From NCBI GenBank assembly GCA_013397455.1, contig VYZB01000144.1:598300-662299 (forward strand): a stretch of DNA of 64,000 bases. Reading direction: 5' to 3'. The notes below the pieces were generated by a model. It was not told the origin of the DNA. It searched no databases and saw only the letters and a program-made list of their open reading frames with translations. Position numbers and translations under genes: made by a program. The DNA is from Crotophaga sulcirostris (lineage: Eukaryota > Chordata > Aves > Cuculiformes > Crotophagidae). Position 1 is the stretch's first letter. Each line of letters starts with the position of its first letter. Positions 26,701 to 35,994 of this stretch are shown in pieces.

Positions 26701-29700
26701 AGCTCTCAGCTACTACATGATATTGGAAGATACATATTATACACTTGAAATATGCCGTAAGGTTATGATCCATTAATGACTGTGAAGCACTTGGATATAC
26801 CCCAGTACATTGCAAGGAAAGAATCCCATCCTCAATACACAGGTATCTCAAATAAAAGTATCATCAGTCCATATATGACTGACCAAAAAATTCTTCAGTA
26901 TCCAGGACCTACTTGTTCAAATGCAATATAAAATAAAAAGTTTATCTAGTTGGGTTTTTTTAAAGAACTTATCTGTTACCATGAAGCTTAATATGAAAGT
27001 TTGCCAAGCCAAACTAAAAGGGTAGAACTTGAGTAAAGGATACCCATTTCATGTAGTCTTAACAAGCTGCTGCCCCAAATGAAGCTCTCCTGTAGAATGG
27101 GGATGCATACACAGGCATTAATGTCACCATTTAGAAATAGATGATACCAAGTAGTTTTCTGGAGACATACAGAGGTAAAAGCTGGATATTAAAGAAAAAA
27201 ATGAGCAAACCAATTAACTAATTTTCAAAGACAAAATAAATTTGTCAGTAATCTTCTTTCTAACAAGAAAGACATATTCCTAACACTAAATTTCCGTTGG
27301 GATTTGACTCTCTTCTCTTTACTTACAATGGCATCAATCTGTTCCAGAATCTTCATGAACTGCTCAGCTGTTCCTTTTATCCTCTTGTCAAGCTGTTTTA
27401 GTGCTTCTGCTTGGAGATCCTTTGCTAAAAATCCCTGAGGAGGAAAAAGAGGGAAGGAAAGACAGAGTTATTCCACACCTTACAGAATACTCATCTTAGA
27501 AAATCTGTCAGTCAACCACAGCAGAAAATATCTTTTACTATTTCTGTAGTTTCAGGTATGATAGGGATTCTAATCTCAATCTGTATTCTATCATTCCTTG
27601 AAATGCTAAATGTCAGATCTGCTAGGATTACTTAAAAGATTAAACAAGTAACAGACATTCTCCTTTGGACTCTGAGAGAACTATTTATGTTTTTTCTAGA
27701 CCTAAAGAACATCATTTATTCAATAGGTAACAATATTTATCTTTTTTCCAAACGCTACCACATCTCCGTTTTGCAAGCTCATAAACAGGATTTGAAATTC
27801 AGTAAGAATTTCACAGGCCCCCTAGGTAGTTAGGACGGGCAATCTATTACTGACTACACAAAAACTTTGAACAATATTTTTAAAAAATATATATACCCAT
27901 AAAACTGTTCTGCAAAAATATAAAATTATAAGAAATTGGCATACCTTCTGGATACCTGTGAACTCTTTATTAACTTCCTCTAATTTATTAGCTATTTGGT
28001 CCACCGACTTCTCCAAATCTTTTAACTTCTTTAATTCAGCCTCCTCTTCTGGACTGTTCTGTGTATTCAAAAGTACAACATTCACAACAAACAGAGTTAA
28101 TATGCAGCTAAAAAGCAGCAACAGTGGTGATAGAGACATGAAGGCTTTTGCTGATTTAAACAACATACTACACTGTAGTTATTGCCATATTTTAATATCA
28201 ATCAAATAAGCTTCATCCAAAGCTTGATTACAAATAAAGTCAAAGTGCCAACATATACAAACACACTAATGTGTGTAGATGAATCTGAAGGGAGAAAGGA
28301 AAAGTGCAAACAATTTCTTTGTTAGCTTAGCATCTTTAAAGAGGAACATTTATACCACAAGATACTACATTGTCCTCTACTTGGCAATGCCAGCCACGAG
28401 CAATTTCACTAGAAATGATTCAGCAGATTCAGTAGACCTTTTTTTTATTTTTTAACCAGAAAAATAAGATGGTCATATAAGATCATCAGTGTACAGAAGG
28501 TTCATGAGCACTGACAAGCAACAGATTAGGCATAAGTTTGTCAACAATATGAGGCAGAAGTCAGTCAATAATGTAATCTCTGAAATGTACAAACTGCAGA
28601 GATTTTGCAGTACAAGGTGAGATTGAACTCAACTTTGTGGGTAGGAATACAAGATTAGGTTTATGCTGTAACATGTTTTTGTGTTCAACAGCTGAATCAC
28701 TGATCAAAATGATGATAATTTAAGGAAGGAAAAAAAAAGAACGAAAAAAGTCCAAAGGCAACACTTACCCTTTTCCCAATCAACATGACTTTGCAACCAT
28801 TTTTAACACCAAGTGCTGACAACGGTTGTTCCAATTCTTTCAGAGACTTCCCTAAATGGAAAACGAGAGAGGAAAATAAAAGTTAAAATTGAGTCAGTGG
28901 CACAAGAATGTCTTTTTGAAGACATTTAGACCATGGACACCTGAAAGTGACAACGACAAAAGGTATCATCTGTAAGAAATATTGACAGATTTATAAGTTA
29001 CCTTTGTATATCAGTTTCTGAAAAGGAACTGGAACTCCAGTGACTTGTTCAATAAGTACAGCCATGTCTTGTAGTGTAGGTTCACCATCTTCCTGTTGAG
29101 AAGCAACCTGAATATTGTGTTTTTCATTACCTAACAAAAAACAGAGTAACAGTAATACTTATTGTTACTTAGAAACTATTACAGGGAATCCGTTTCTAAT
29201 ACTTATTTCCATTAATGCAGAAAGTTCTCAAATGAATGATTCTCATGTACAATCATAATTTTCAATCAAAAGATTCCATTGCCTTTTCTTCCTCTTGGAG
29301 TAACTGACCTCAGCTCCTCATAAATATTATTTTCCACCTCTTTTCAGGAGTGCAGATGGTGTGCAGACATCCCACAAGCTACAGAATGAAAGCCCACACC
29401 TTTGTGATTCATTCCATTTCCTATTTGTAGGAACCTTTAATGGCATGAGTCTTGGGGAATCTGAGACAATTTAAAATATCCTTTTCTCCCTACTCCTCAC
29501 ACATGAGAAGCAGACAGTCAGTGTTTACCCTGCCTCCCCTCCATCAGCCACCTGAAAGAATTCTCACAGTCCAAAAATTATTTCTCCCCATACTATTGCT
29601 GATTTGTGGCCTTAACCACTTTGAGAAGTCCCAGCCTGTACATCAGTTTCCACTTTATGGAGCATCCTATTCAGAGTCCCTAGGATTATTTGCATGAAAA

Positions 29701-32700
29701 CAGCAGGAAGTGCTCAGAAAAAAGGAGTATGTCTATTAACCTCTGCTTTGCAAAAGATCCTTTCTATAACCCGCTGCTCCCACACACTTAAGGCTGCCAG
29801 TCTGAAAGCACCCACAGGAATCAGCCACCGCTTGCATTTTTCACTTTGCAGGAAGAGAGAACTCCTTAACAAATACCAGAAAGAAAACTATTCTCAGGCC
29901 ACTAATTTGAAGTGTATGTATCTTTTACAAAGAAGAATGCTAGAAACACTGATTTTAAAATATCTCAGCCTCCCAGAATCATGTGACAATGAACAATGTG
30001 GCCTCAAAACCTTGCAAGTTCCAACAATACTCCATACCAAAATGATTTTTAAGCTCAAAATTACGTTATGGAAAATGCTTGGGGGAGAGGTGTATAAACA
30101 GACCTTCTTTACTATTTATTTTGGGAAAAAAACCCAACAAACAACTAACCAAAAATTTAGATCCGAACTTCAATATATTTCAAAAGGTTGTTTTGATATA
30201 TACAACTGCTTTGTGTAAAGGCTGTGCCTGTCAACAGTTGAGAGTAAAAAAACAAACAGCAAATGGGGAAGAGAACAGCTGAAGTTTGCTGAGCAACAGA
30301 AACAGATTTAATCACAAATGATTTGGGCAGACTGTAACAAAAATTTGACTGTAAATTCACAGCAGAGTGAAATCACCATGAAAAATACCTCATGGGTTAG
30401 AACAGGTATTATAGTTTATCAGTTTGCTTTACTAAATGAGAATACTGATTTAAAGTAACGACCAGTGTATAATTTTTTTTAAAAAAAGCCTAAATACATT
30501 TTAAAAAAAAGGTCAATTCAATTTCTTGCAGATTGCCAAGTGATATATGTGGCTTTACAACCACTTCTCCTGTTTAGCCTTTATCTACATCTTCCTCGAC
30601 TTCCACTCATGCTTGCAAAACTTAAATAAAAAAATTTATGGTAAGTAGTAAACCAGCACCTGACAGCAACAGGTACAAATCAGACAGCTGAAGTCCAAGA
30701 TGAAGGATGCCTTCATTTTGCTAACTATCAATTACAAATTAATTAGCAGATAAGAAAACAGATGGAAAGATAAAAACACTCTCAGATAAAAAGACTGTTG
30801 GTAAGCAGCAAGATTTTGGAATTATAAATACGTTAATATCATAAGTTATCGTCGTATGTGCAAATGGAAACCCCTCTGGGTTTTGGAGCTCTGTAACAGC
30901 TTGGAGCTCTGTAACATCAATGAGCCTGTGAACCATGAAGATTCAAACATTATTCCATAAAGTTCCTCACCGAAGACTCTCAGATAAAACTGTGGGGTGA
31001 TAAAGGAAACATTTTCACAAAATAATGTATCAAATACAACAGTAACAGTCTGAAAACAGGAATGAGCACGCAAAAATAAACAATAAGCTCTAAAGGTGGG
31101 AAGAACACCACCAAAATAGTGCAAAAGGAACATGAGTAGAACTTATATTTCAATCACTAAAATGTAATCCATAAAAAAGTTACAGGTGTTGTTAACAAAA
31201 CTCAGTTGATGAATACCTCACCAATTTAATACCTTACTATTCTCATCCCTCCTTCTACCTCACCTAGATCCACTTCATTAGTATTTAACAACAATAATTC
31301 CCCATCTTAATTCTAAGAACTGTGGAGTCCAGGCTACTCTTAACTCTTTGCAGTAACTTCTTATGTGAATTTGCAGACTTAACCACATCTTCCCTTCCAC
31401 CGCCTTCTCCTTTCCACTATTTCTCTTCCCAAGGAAAGCTCGATGGTGCCAACAGGCCTTCGAGTAACCCATTTCATCGGGTCAGAACCCAGCTGTCACA
31501 CTGATGAAACCACCACTTTCTCCTGCAATCTCGCAAGCGTTCAAGCTTATCCAGTGAACAAGATAAGAACCCAGCAGGTGGCACCTGCTTTTAGCACACA
31601 GTGCTGACTTCCAGCCATTTCTATCACCTAAAGGAAGTTTCCTAACAAGAAAATGACCTCTGCTCTGTGCTCTCTAGCAAGGACAGCCTTGTCACCTGCT
31701 CCCACCACTACCACAGAATCATAGAACCATGGAATCACAGAATGGTTTGGGTTAGAATGGACCTTAAAGATCATCCAGTTCCAACAGCCCTGACGTGGAC
31801 AGGGCCACTTTCCACTAGATTGGATTGCTCATAGCCTCATCCAACCTGGCCCTGAACACCTCCAGGGATCGCTCACGCTGATTCAACATAAGGAAAGAAA
31901 AATATGAGCTTTTTCCAACACGGATGGATTAACTGTAAGGATAGGAAGGACACAGATGTGTTGGAGCAAGTCTGGAACACAGCCACAAAGACGATCAGAG
32001 GGCTGGAGCACCTCTGCTGCGAGGACAGGCTGAGAGAGTTGGGATTATCTGTCCTGGAGAAGAGAAGGCTCCGGGGAGACCTCATAGCGGCCTTCCAGAA
32101 CAAATTCTTTACTGCGAGAGTGGTGAGGCACTGGAACCTCCCTGGAAGTGGTCAAGGCCAGGCTGGATGAGGTTTTGAGCAACCTGGTCTGGTGAGAGTT
32201 GTCACTTCCAACCCATGGCAGGATGGTTGCAACTGGATGATCTTCAAGGTCCCTTCCAACCCAAACCATTCTGTGATTCCATGAGACCAGCAGAGGAGTG
32301 AAATGCTACAGTGGCAGCCAGCACCATGGCAGTTCTGGCATCTTTCATCTCCTGGAGGCTTTACAGGGCTGCACCCCTCACTTCATGCCGGTGGCGCCAG
32401 GTGCAACCACGGGCACAGGGATACCAGTAACAGCCAGGGCAAGGGGACTGGGGGCGAGGAGAGCTCCCCAGGCCAGGACTAAACTCACATGGCCCTGCCA
32501 GGAGCCAGGGCACCAAGACCCGTGCTTGCCTCAGCTGGAGGCAGGAATCCCACTCCCTCCTTTTCCCTCCCTCTTTCTCTCTCCTCCTCCATCCTCTCCC
32601 TTCTCCCTCCTCCTCTCCCTTCCTCCCTCTTCCTACTTCTCCCTCCCCTCCCTCCTTCTGTATCCTCTCTCCATCCCCTCCCTCTCCCTCCTCTCCCTTC

Positions 32701-33003
32701 TTCTCCCTCTCTCCCTCCCTTCTTCTCCCTCTCCCCTCTCCCTCCTTCTCCCTCCTTTCTCTCCTTCTCCCTCCTTTCTCTCTTTCTCCCCCCTTCTCCA
32801 CCCTCTCCCTCCTTCTCCATCCCCCTCCCCCTCCCTTCTTCTTCCTCTACTTCTCCCTCTTCCCCCTCCTTCTCCCTCCTCTCCCTTCTTCTCCCTTTCC
32901 TCCTTCCCCTTCCCCCCTCTCCCTCCTTCCCCCTCCCTGCCTGCCCCTGCTCTCCCTTACTGTAGGTGATGGTGACGGTGACCGGGCCCCGGGACGCCGC
33001 CAT
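14771..33003 (-). CDS. BAG1: BAG1, BAG family Hsp70 co-chaperone, complete short form
   Basis: Seven coding exons: 33003-32961, 29130-29002, 28851-28769, 28058-27945, 27434-27327, 17329-17267, 14860-14771 (stop TGA). They give 209 codons, against about 219-230 for mammalian short forms. Residues 1-15 are [15 protein letters not shown]. Residues from there to about 85 form the ubiquitin-like domain ([25 protein letters not shown]). The rest is the helical BAG domain ([56 protein letters not shown]), ending NLVLAE. BAG1 binds the Hsp70/Hsc70 ATPase domain, acts as a nucleotide-exchange factor, and couples Hsp70 to the proteasome and to survival signalling. All splice sites are GT-AG and all phases agree. 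The long hexapeptide-repeat N-terminus of human BAG-1L is not visible upstream. The last two exons are separated from the rest by a 10 kb intron. Confidence 0.97.
18547..19390 (+). mobile_element. CR1 LINE internal fragment (RT domain), 3' end missing
   Basis: Plus-strand RT-domain sequence: CCTGTGAACTACTGGCCTG at the start, then [17 protein letters not shown], then [14 protein letters not shown] (polymerase motif) and [11 protein letters not shown]. Homology stops near 19390, well before the usual 3' tail. This is unlike normal CR1 copies, which are 5'-truncated but keep the 3' end. Frameshifts and stops are present. Confidence 0.9.
22453..23125 (-). mobile_element. CR1 LINE with internal assembly gap
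   Basis: The left edge is the reverse-complemented tail (TATCACAAGGTTGGAAAGGA). The minus strand encodes [20 protein letters not shown] at the 3' side. Right of the gap it encodes [20 protein letters not shown] and [10 protein letters not shown]. The 22633-23000 gap falls inside the element. Confidence 0.9.
22633..23000. other. assembly gap (368 N)
   Basis: A run of N within a CR1 element in BAG1 intron 5. The flanking CR1 blocks are collinear, so the gap probably hides only CR1 sequence. Confidence 0.99.
24098..24345 (-). mobile_element. CR1 LINE 3'-end fragment
   Basis: Starts with the reverse-complemented tail CACAGAATCATAGAATCATA. It continues through CCTGCCATGGGCAAGGACAC and TTGAACACCTCCAGGGAGGA to TCTAAATCTTCCCCTTCCAG. 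The minus strand reads [20 protein letters not shown]. Confidence 0.92.
25909..26111. mobile_element. hAT-type non-autonomous DNA transposon (MITE), 203 bp
   Basis: Perfect 16-bp terminal inverted repeats (CAGGGGTGTCAAACTC at the left, its reverse complement at the right) bound a 203-bp element. It is flanked by identical 8-bp direct repeats GTCTAACA at 25901-25908 and 26112-26119. An 8-bp target duplication plus a CAGGGGTG terminus is the hallmark of hAT-Charlie-like elements. No transposase is encoded, so it must have moved in trans. Confidence 0.92.
26120..27326. other. BAG1 intron 5, right part
   Basis: AT-rich intronic sequence with no recognised repeat or conserved element up to exon 5. 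Confidence 0.6.
31711..31872 (-). mobile_element. CR1 LINE 3'-end fragment
   Basis: Begins ACAGAATCATAGAACCATGG and continues GAATGGTTTGGGTTAGAATGG to CTGAACACCTCCAGGGATCG, the reverse complement of the CR1 tail. It faces the next CR1 in opposite orientation. Confidence 0.88.
31937..32285 (+). mobile_element. CR1 LINE 3'-end fragment with internal deletion
   Basis: Plus-strand CR1 (GTTGGAGCAAGTCTGGAACA, then [20 protein letters not shown] and [14 protein letters not shown]). It then jumps to the AACAAATTCTTTACTGCGAG segment and the tail ACCATTCTGTGATTCCATGA. About 100 bp present in other copies is missing between these blocks. Confidence 0.9.
32545..32945. repeat. polypyrimidine/polypurine tract, 0.4 kb
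   Basis: The plus strand is almost uninterrupted C and T in irregular CTCCCTCCTT/CTTCTCCCTC units. The minus (transcribed) orientation is therefore GGAGGGAGAAGG-like. It begins only about 16 bp inside BAG1 intron 1 from exon 1. Long open frames rich in E, G, K and R or in S, P and L overlap it on both strands but are compositional artefacts. Such tracts can form triplex (H-DNA) or G-rich structures; that is inference here. Confidence 0.9.
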
Positions 33004-33200
33004 CTCTCCCCGCCGCCCTGAACGCGCGGTGCTGGCGCTTCCCGGGGCGCGCGGGCCTCGCGTCACTTCCGCCGGGAATGGCGGGGGTGGTGGCAGGGAA
33101 GGAGGGGTTGCCCCGGGGCTGCTGTCGCTTCCCGGTGTCACCGCGGTGTCACTGGGGAAGGGGGGTGGGGGGGTGCTGGAGGCGGCGCCGTTTGACATCT
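32946..33200 (-). promoter_or_regulatory. BAG1: CpG-island promoter of BAG1
   Basis: A GC/CpG-rich stretch around the start codon at 33003, with no TATA box. On the minus strand GGCGGAAGTGACG about 60-70 nt upstream of the ATG combines an ETS-like GGAAGT with a CRE-like TGACG. Promoter role is inferred from position. Confidence 0.65.
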
Positions 33201-33204
33201 TTGT

Positions 33205-33600
33205 CACAGAATCACAGCGTGACCTGAGCGGGAGGGGACCCCCCGGGCCCATGGAGTGCAGCTCCTGTCCCTGCCCAGCGCAGCCCCAGCGCTCACACCG
33301 TGTGTCTGAGGGCTTTGGCCAAACGAACATTGCCAGGCTGTGACTGCTGCCCTGGGCAGCTGCTCCAGGGCTCCTCCACCCGCTGGGGGAAGAACCTCTT
33401 CCCAATGCCCAACCTGACCCTGCCCTGGCACAGCTCCCTGCCCTTCCCTCGGGCCCTGCCATTGGTCACCAGAGGGAAGAGATCAGCGCCTGCTCCTCCT
33501 CCTCCCGCTGTGAGGGAGCTGTGGGCTGCCATGAGGTCCCCCCTCAGTCTCCTCCAGGCTGAACAGACCCAGTGACCTCAGCCTCCCCTCTTACAATTTG
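33205..33600 (-). mobile_element. CR1 LINE 3' fragment upstream of BAG1
   Basis: The left edge carries a CR1-like tail (CACAGAATCACAGCGTGACC). Its body (GTGTCTGAGGGCTTTGGCC, CTTCCCAATGCCCAACCTGA, GGTCCCCCCTCAGTCTCCTC) is nearly identical, in inverted orientation, to 45900-46212. The right edge abuts the 5' end of the plus-strand CR1 that follows. Confidence 0.88.
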
Positions 33601-33606
33601 TCACTG

Positions 33607-34978
33607 ACACAGAGTGACTTTCTATGATGGGGTGACCACACTAGTGGACAAGGAAAAAGCAATGGATGTGATCTGTCTGGACTTCACTACAGCCTTTGAC
33701 ATGGTCCCCGTTATCTTTCTCTCTAAGTTGGAGAGAGATGGATCTGACGGATAGACTGTTTGGCGGATAAGGAATTGGTTGGATGGTCGCATTCAGAGAG
33801 CAGTGGTCAGCAGCTCACTGTCCAGATGGAGATCCGTGACAAGTGGTGTCCCTGAGGGGTCTGTTACCAGGACCACTGCTGTTTAAAATTTTCATTGGTG
33901 ATATTGACAGCAAGATTGAGTGCACTCTCAGTGAGTTTGCAGATGACACTGACCTGAGTGGTGCAGTTGTCACATCAGAAGGATGATATGTCATCCAGAG
34001 GGACCTGGACAGGCTTGAGAGGTGGGCCTGTGCTAACCTCATGAAGTTCAACAAGGCCAAGTGCAAGGCCCTACACTGGGTCAGAGCAATCCCTGGTATC
34101 AACATAGGCTGGGTGGCAAACGGATTGACAGCAGCCCTGCAAAGGACTTGGAGGTGCTGGTGGACAAGAAGCTCAACATGAGCCAGCAATGTGCCCTTGT
34201 AGCCCAGAAAGCCAACCGTATCCTGGGCTGCATCAGAAGGAGCATGGCCAGCAGGCCAAGGGATGTGATTCTGTCCCTCTACTCTGCTCTCATGAGACCC
34301 CACTTGGAGCACTGCATTCAGTTCTGAAGTCCTCAGCACAGGAAAGACACGGATCTGTTAGAGTGAGTCCAGAGGAAGGCTACAAAGATGCTCAGAGGGC
34401 TGGAGCCCCTTCTCTAATGAGGACAGGCTGAGAGAGTTGGGACTGTTCAGCCTGGAGAAGAGAAGGCTCCAGGGAGACCTTATAGCAGCCCTCCACTTAA
34501 AGGGGGCCTACAAGAAAGCTGGGGAGAGGCTTTTAATCAGGGAGTGCAGGGATAGGATGAGGAGTAATGGTTTTAAGCTGAAAGAGGGGAGATTTAGATT
34601 AGGTATTAGGAAGCCTTTTTTTCCTGTGATGGTGGTGCAGCACTGGCACAGGTTGCCCAGATAAGTCATGGAAGCCCCATCCCTGGAAGTGTCAGGTTGA
34701 ATGAGGCTTTGAGCAACCTGGCCTAGTGGAGGGTGTCCCTGCCCACTGCAGGGGGGTTGGAACTGGATGATCTTTAAGGCCAGCGGGTGCCCTCTGCTGG
34801 GTTGCTACTCACTGTGGCTATGACGGAAGCCAGCTCACTGCCTTTACATTGTTCTTGCTATTCAGAAGGGAAGCAGAGCTAGACATACTCCAGAAAAACC
34901 AGCAGCCCTTTTCTTCAGGAGCACATTTTTTCCTTCTCTCTTTTAAGGTCCCTTCCAATCCAAATCAGTCTATGATTC
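33607..34978 (+). mobile_element. long CR1 LINE copy with RT domain, interrupted near its 3' end
   Basis: Plus-strand CR1 of about 1.2 kb plus an insertion. It starts TTTCTATGATGGGGTGACCA and includes the VDLDFTTAFDMV-type block, a degraded FADDTDLSGA-like motif, [10 protein letters not shown] and [20 protein letters not shown], then [20 protein letters not shown]. Stops and frameshifts are present. Its 3' tail (GGTCCCTTCCAATCC through TCTATGATTCTATGA) is split off by a 162-bp insertion at 34780-34941. Confidence 0.92.
34780..34941. mobile_element. unidentified 162-bp insertion in CR1
   Basis: The CR1 consensus ...GATCTTTAAGG|TCCCTTCC... is broken after TTTAAGG (34773-34779) and resumes with a second TTTAAGG (34942-34948). 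That looks like a 7-bp target-site duplication around a 162-bp insert. The insert has no obvious terminal inverted repeats, poly-A tail or TG...CA ends, and I do not recognise its family. A templated repair insertion is an alternative. Confidence 0.6.
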
Positions 34979-35490
34979 TATGAATGAAGCGCCTCGGATG
35001 CAGGTGCCCCTCCCAGGCTCCTGTCAGTTGTTCCCGGTCCCCAGCACTGCTGGCACACCTGTGGGACCTTTCTGGTGGCCTCTCCTCTCAGCAACACTCT
35101 GCCTCCAGGCCTGAAAACCCTCTGCACCAGAGCCCAGGCTCAGCAGCAGCCTCATACCTGCGGCTGGTGGATGAAGATCAGTAGTTTTTGTTCAGCCCTT
35201 TTTGCTGGGATGCTGTTTTTCCAGTTGGTTTTCCTTGCTGTTCCAAGAGGTTCCTGATGGGAGAAGAGCCCTGGCCAGAGCAAGCCTGGTGTAAACGTGA
35301 AGCTGCAAAAGGCAGCGTGAGGGGCTTTCAGGATCAGAACCGGGCTCCACCTCTGGCACAGCCTGTGCTCAAGCAGTGCACGACACCAATAAGGACAGGG
35401 GGCTGATTAAGACCAAATTAATTACCAGAAACACCACACAAAAGGATCACTTCATCTGCATGATTTTATATCTCCATAGAACACATGAAG
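34979..35490. other. intergenic segment between BAG1 and CHMP5
   Basis: The first 0.4 kb is moderately GC-rich with no recognised gene. The open frames at 34984-35184 and 35188-35406 lack homology. It then runs into the CHMP5 3' flank. Confidence 0.55.
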
Positions 35491-35506
35491 TTTAATGATA
35501 ACCCTA

Positions 35507-35512
35507 TTTATT
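35507..35512 (-). terminator. CHMP5: candidate CHMP5 polyadenylation signal
   Basis: AATAAA on the minus strand about 480 nt after the CHMP5 stop codon at 35995, with AT-rich sequence around it. The likely cleavage site is a little further left. Confidence 0.6.
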
Positions 35513-35994
35513 ACAGCTTTCAAGAAGGTTACAAGTACAGGACAGCATAAAAGTCTCAAGACTGCCATAGTTTAAAAATTGCTTTCAATTCTTTTATCAA
35601 ATAAGCATAGTAATAAGGGAGCTATTTTACAGAGAGTAAGCAGCAACATAGTCTTAGTTTCAAGAAAGAGAAACATAATACAAAGTCAGAATAAACCTCA
35701 GCTATCAACAGCCACCAATACTCTTCACATACTACTTTGTCCATAAGACACAGAAATCAAAACGTATTTGACTGCTTCCACTGAAGGGAATTGTGCCGAA
35801 TTTTCCATTAATAGAAAAGTCAGTAGTAGAACAACTTTCTTCAAAGGAAGAACACCACCAGCCATTCATACTGCGTTCTAGGATGTAGTGATATTAAGGT
35901 TACACTGGAATGACAAGTTCTCCAGGATTTAAAAAAAATTCTTAATTTGATTTGTAAAGCACAGTTCATGATATACATTGGGCTCTTGAAACAT

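Larger units (their letters stand above)
17330..27326 (-). other. BAG1: BAG1 intron 5 (10 kb)
   Basis: Runs from donor GTAAGT after exon 5 to acceptor TACTGCAG before exon 6. It contains three CR1 fragments (18547-19390, 22453-23125, 24098-24345), a second N gap, and a 203-bp hAT-type MITE (25909-26111). An AT-rich palindromic stretch sits near 25110-25155. No nested gene was recognised on either strand. Confidence 0.85.
29131..32960 (-). other. BAG1: BAG1 intron 1
   Basis: 3.8 kb between exon 1 (donor GTAAGG at 32960) and exon 2 (acceptor TTGTTAG). It holds two CR1 fragments in opposite orientation (31711-31872 and 31937-32285) and the 32545-32945 pyrimidine tract. A short tandem duplication of TTGGAGCTCTGTAACA occurs at about 30883-30916. 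No nested gene seen. Confidence 0.8.

Noticed and set aside
32298..33462. Long S/P/L-rich and E/G/R-rich open frames
   Set aside because: Low-complexity translations of the polypyrimidine tract. Only the [14 protein letters not shown] segment on the minus strand is real (BAG1 exon 1).
33004..33462. An upstream extension giving a long BAG1 isoform (BAG-1L-like)
   Set aside because: The frame is open but runs into a CR1 repeat, and nothing resembles the acidic repeat or nuclear signal of human BAG-1L.
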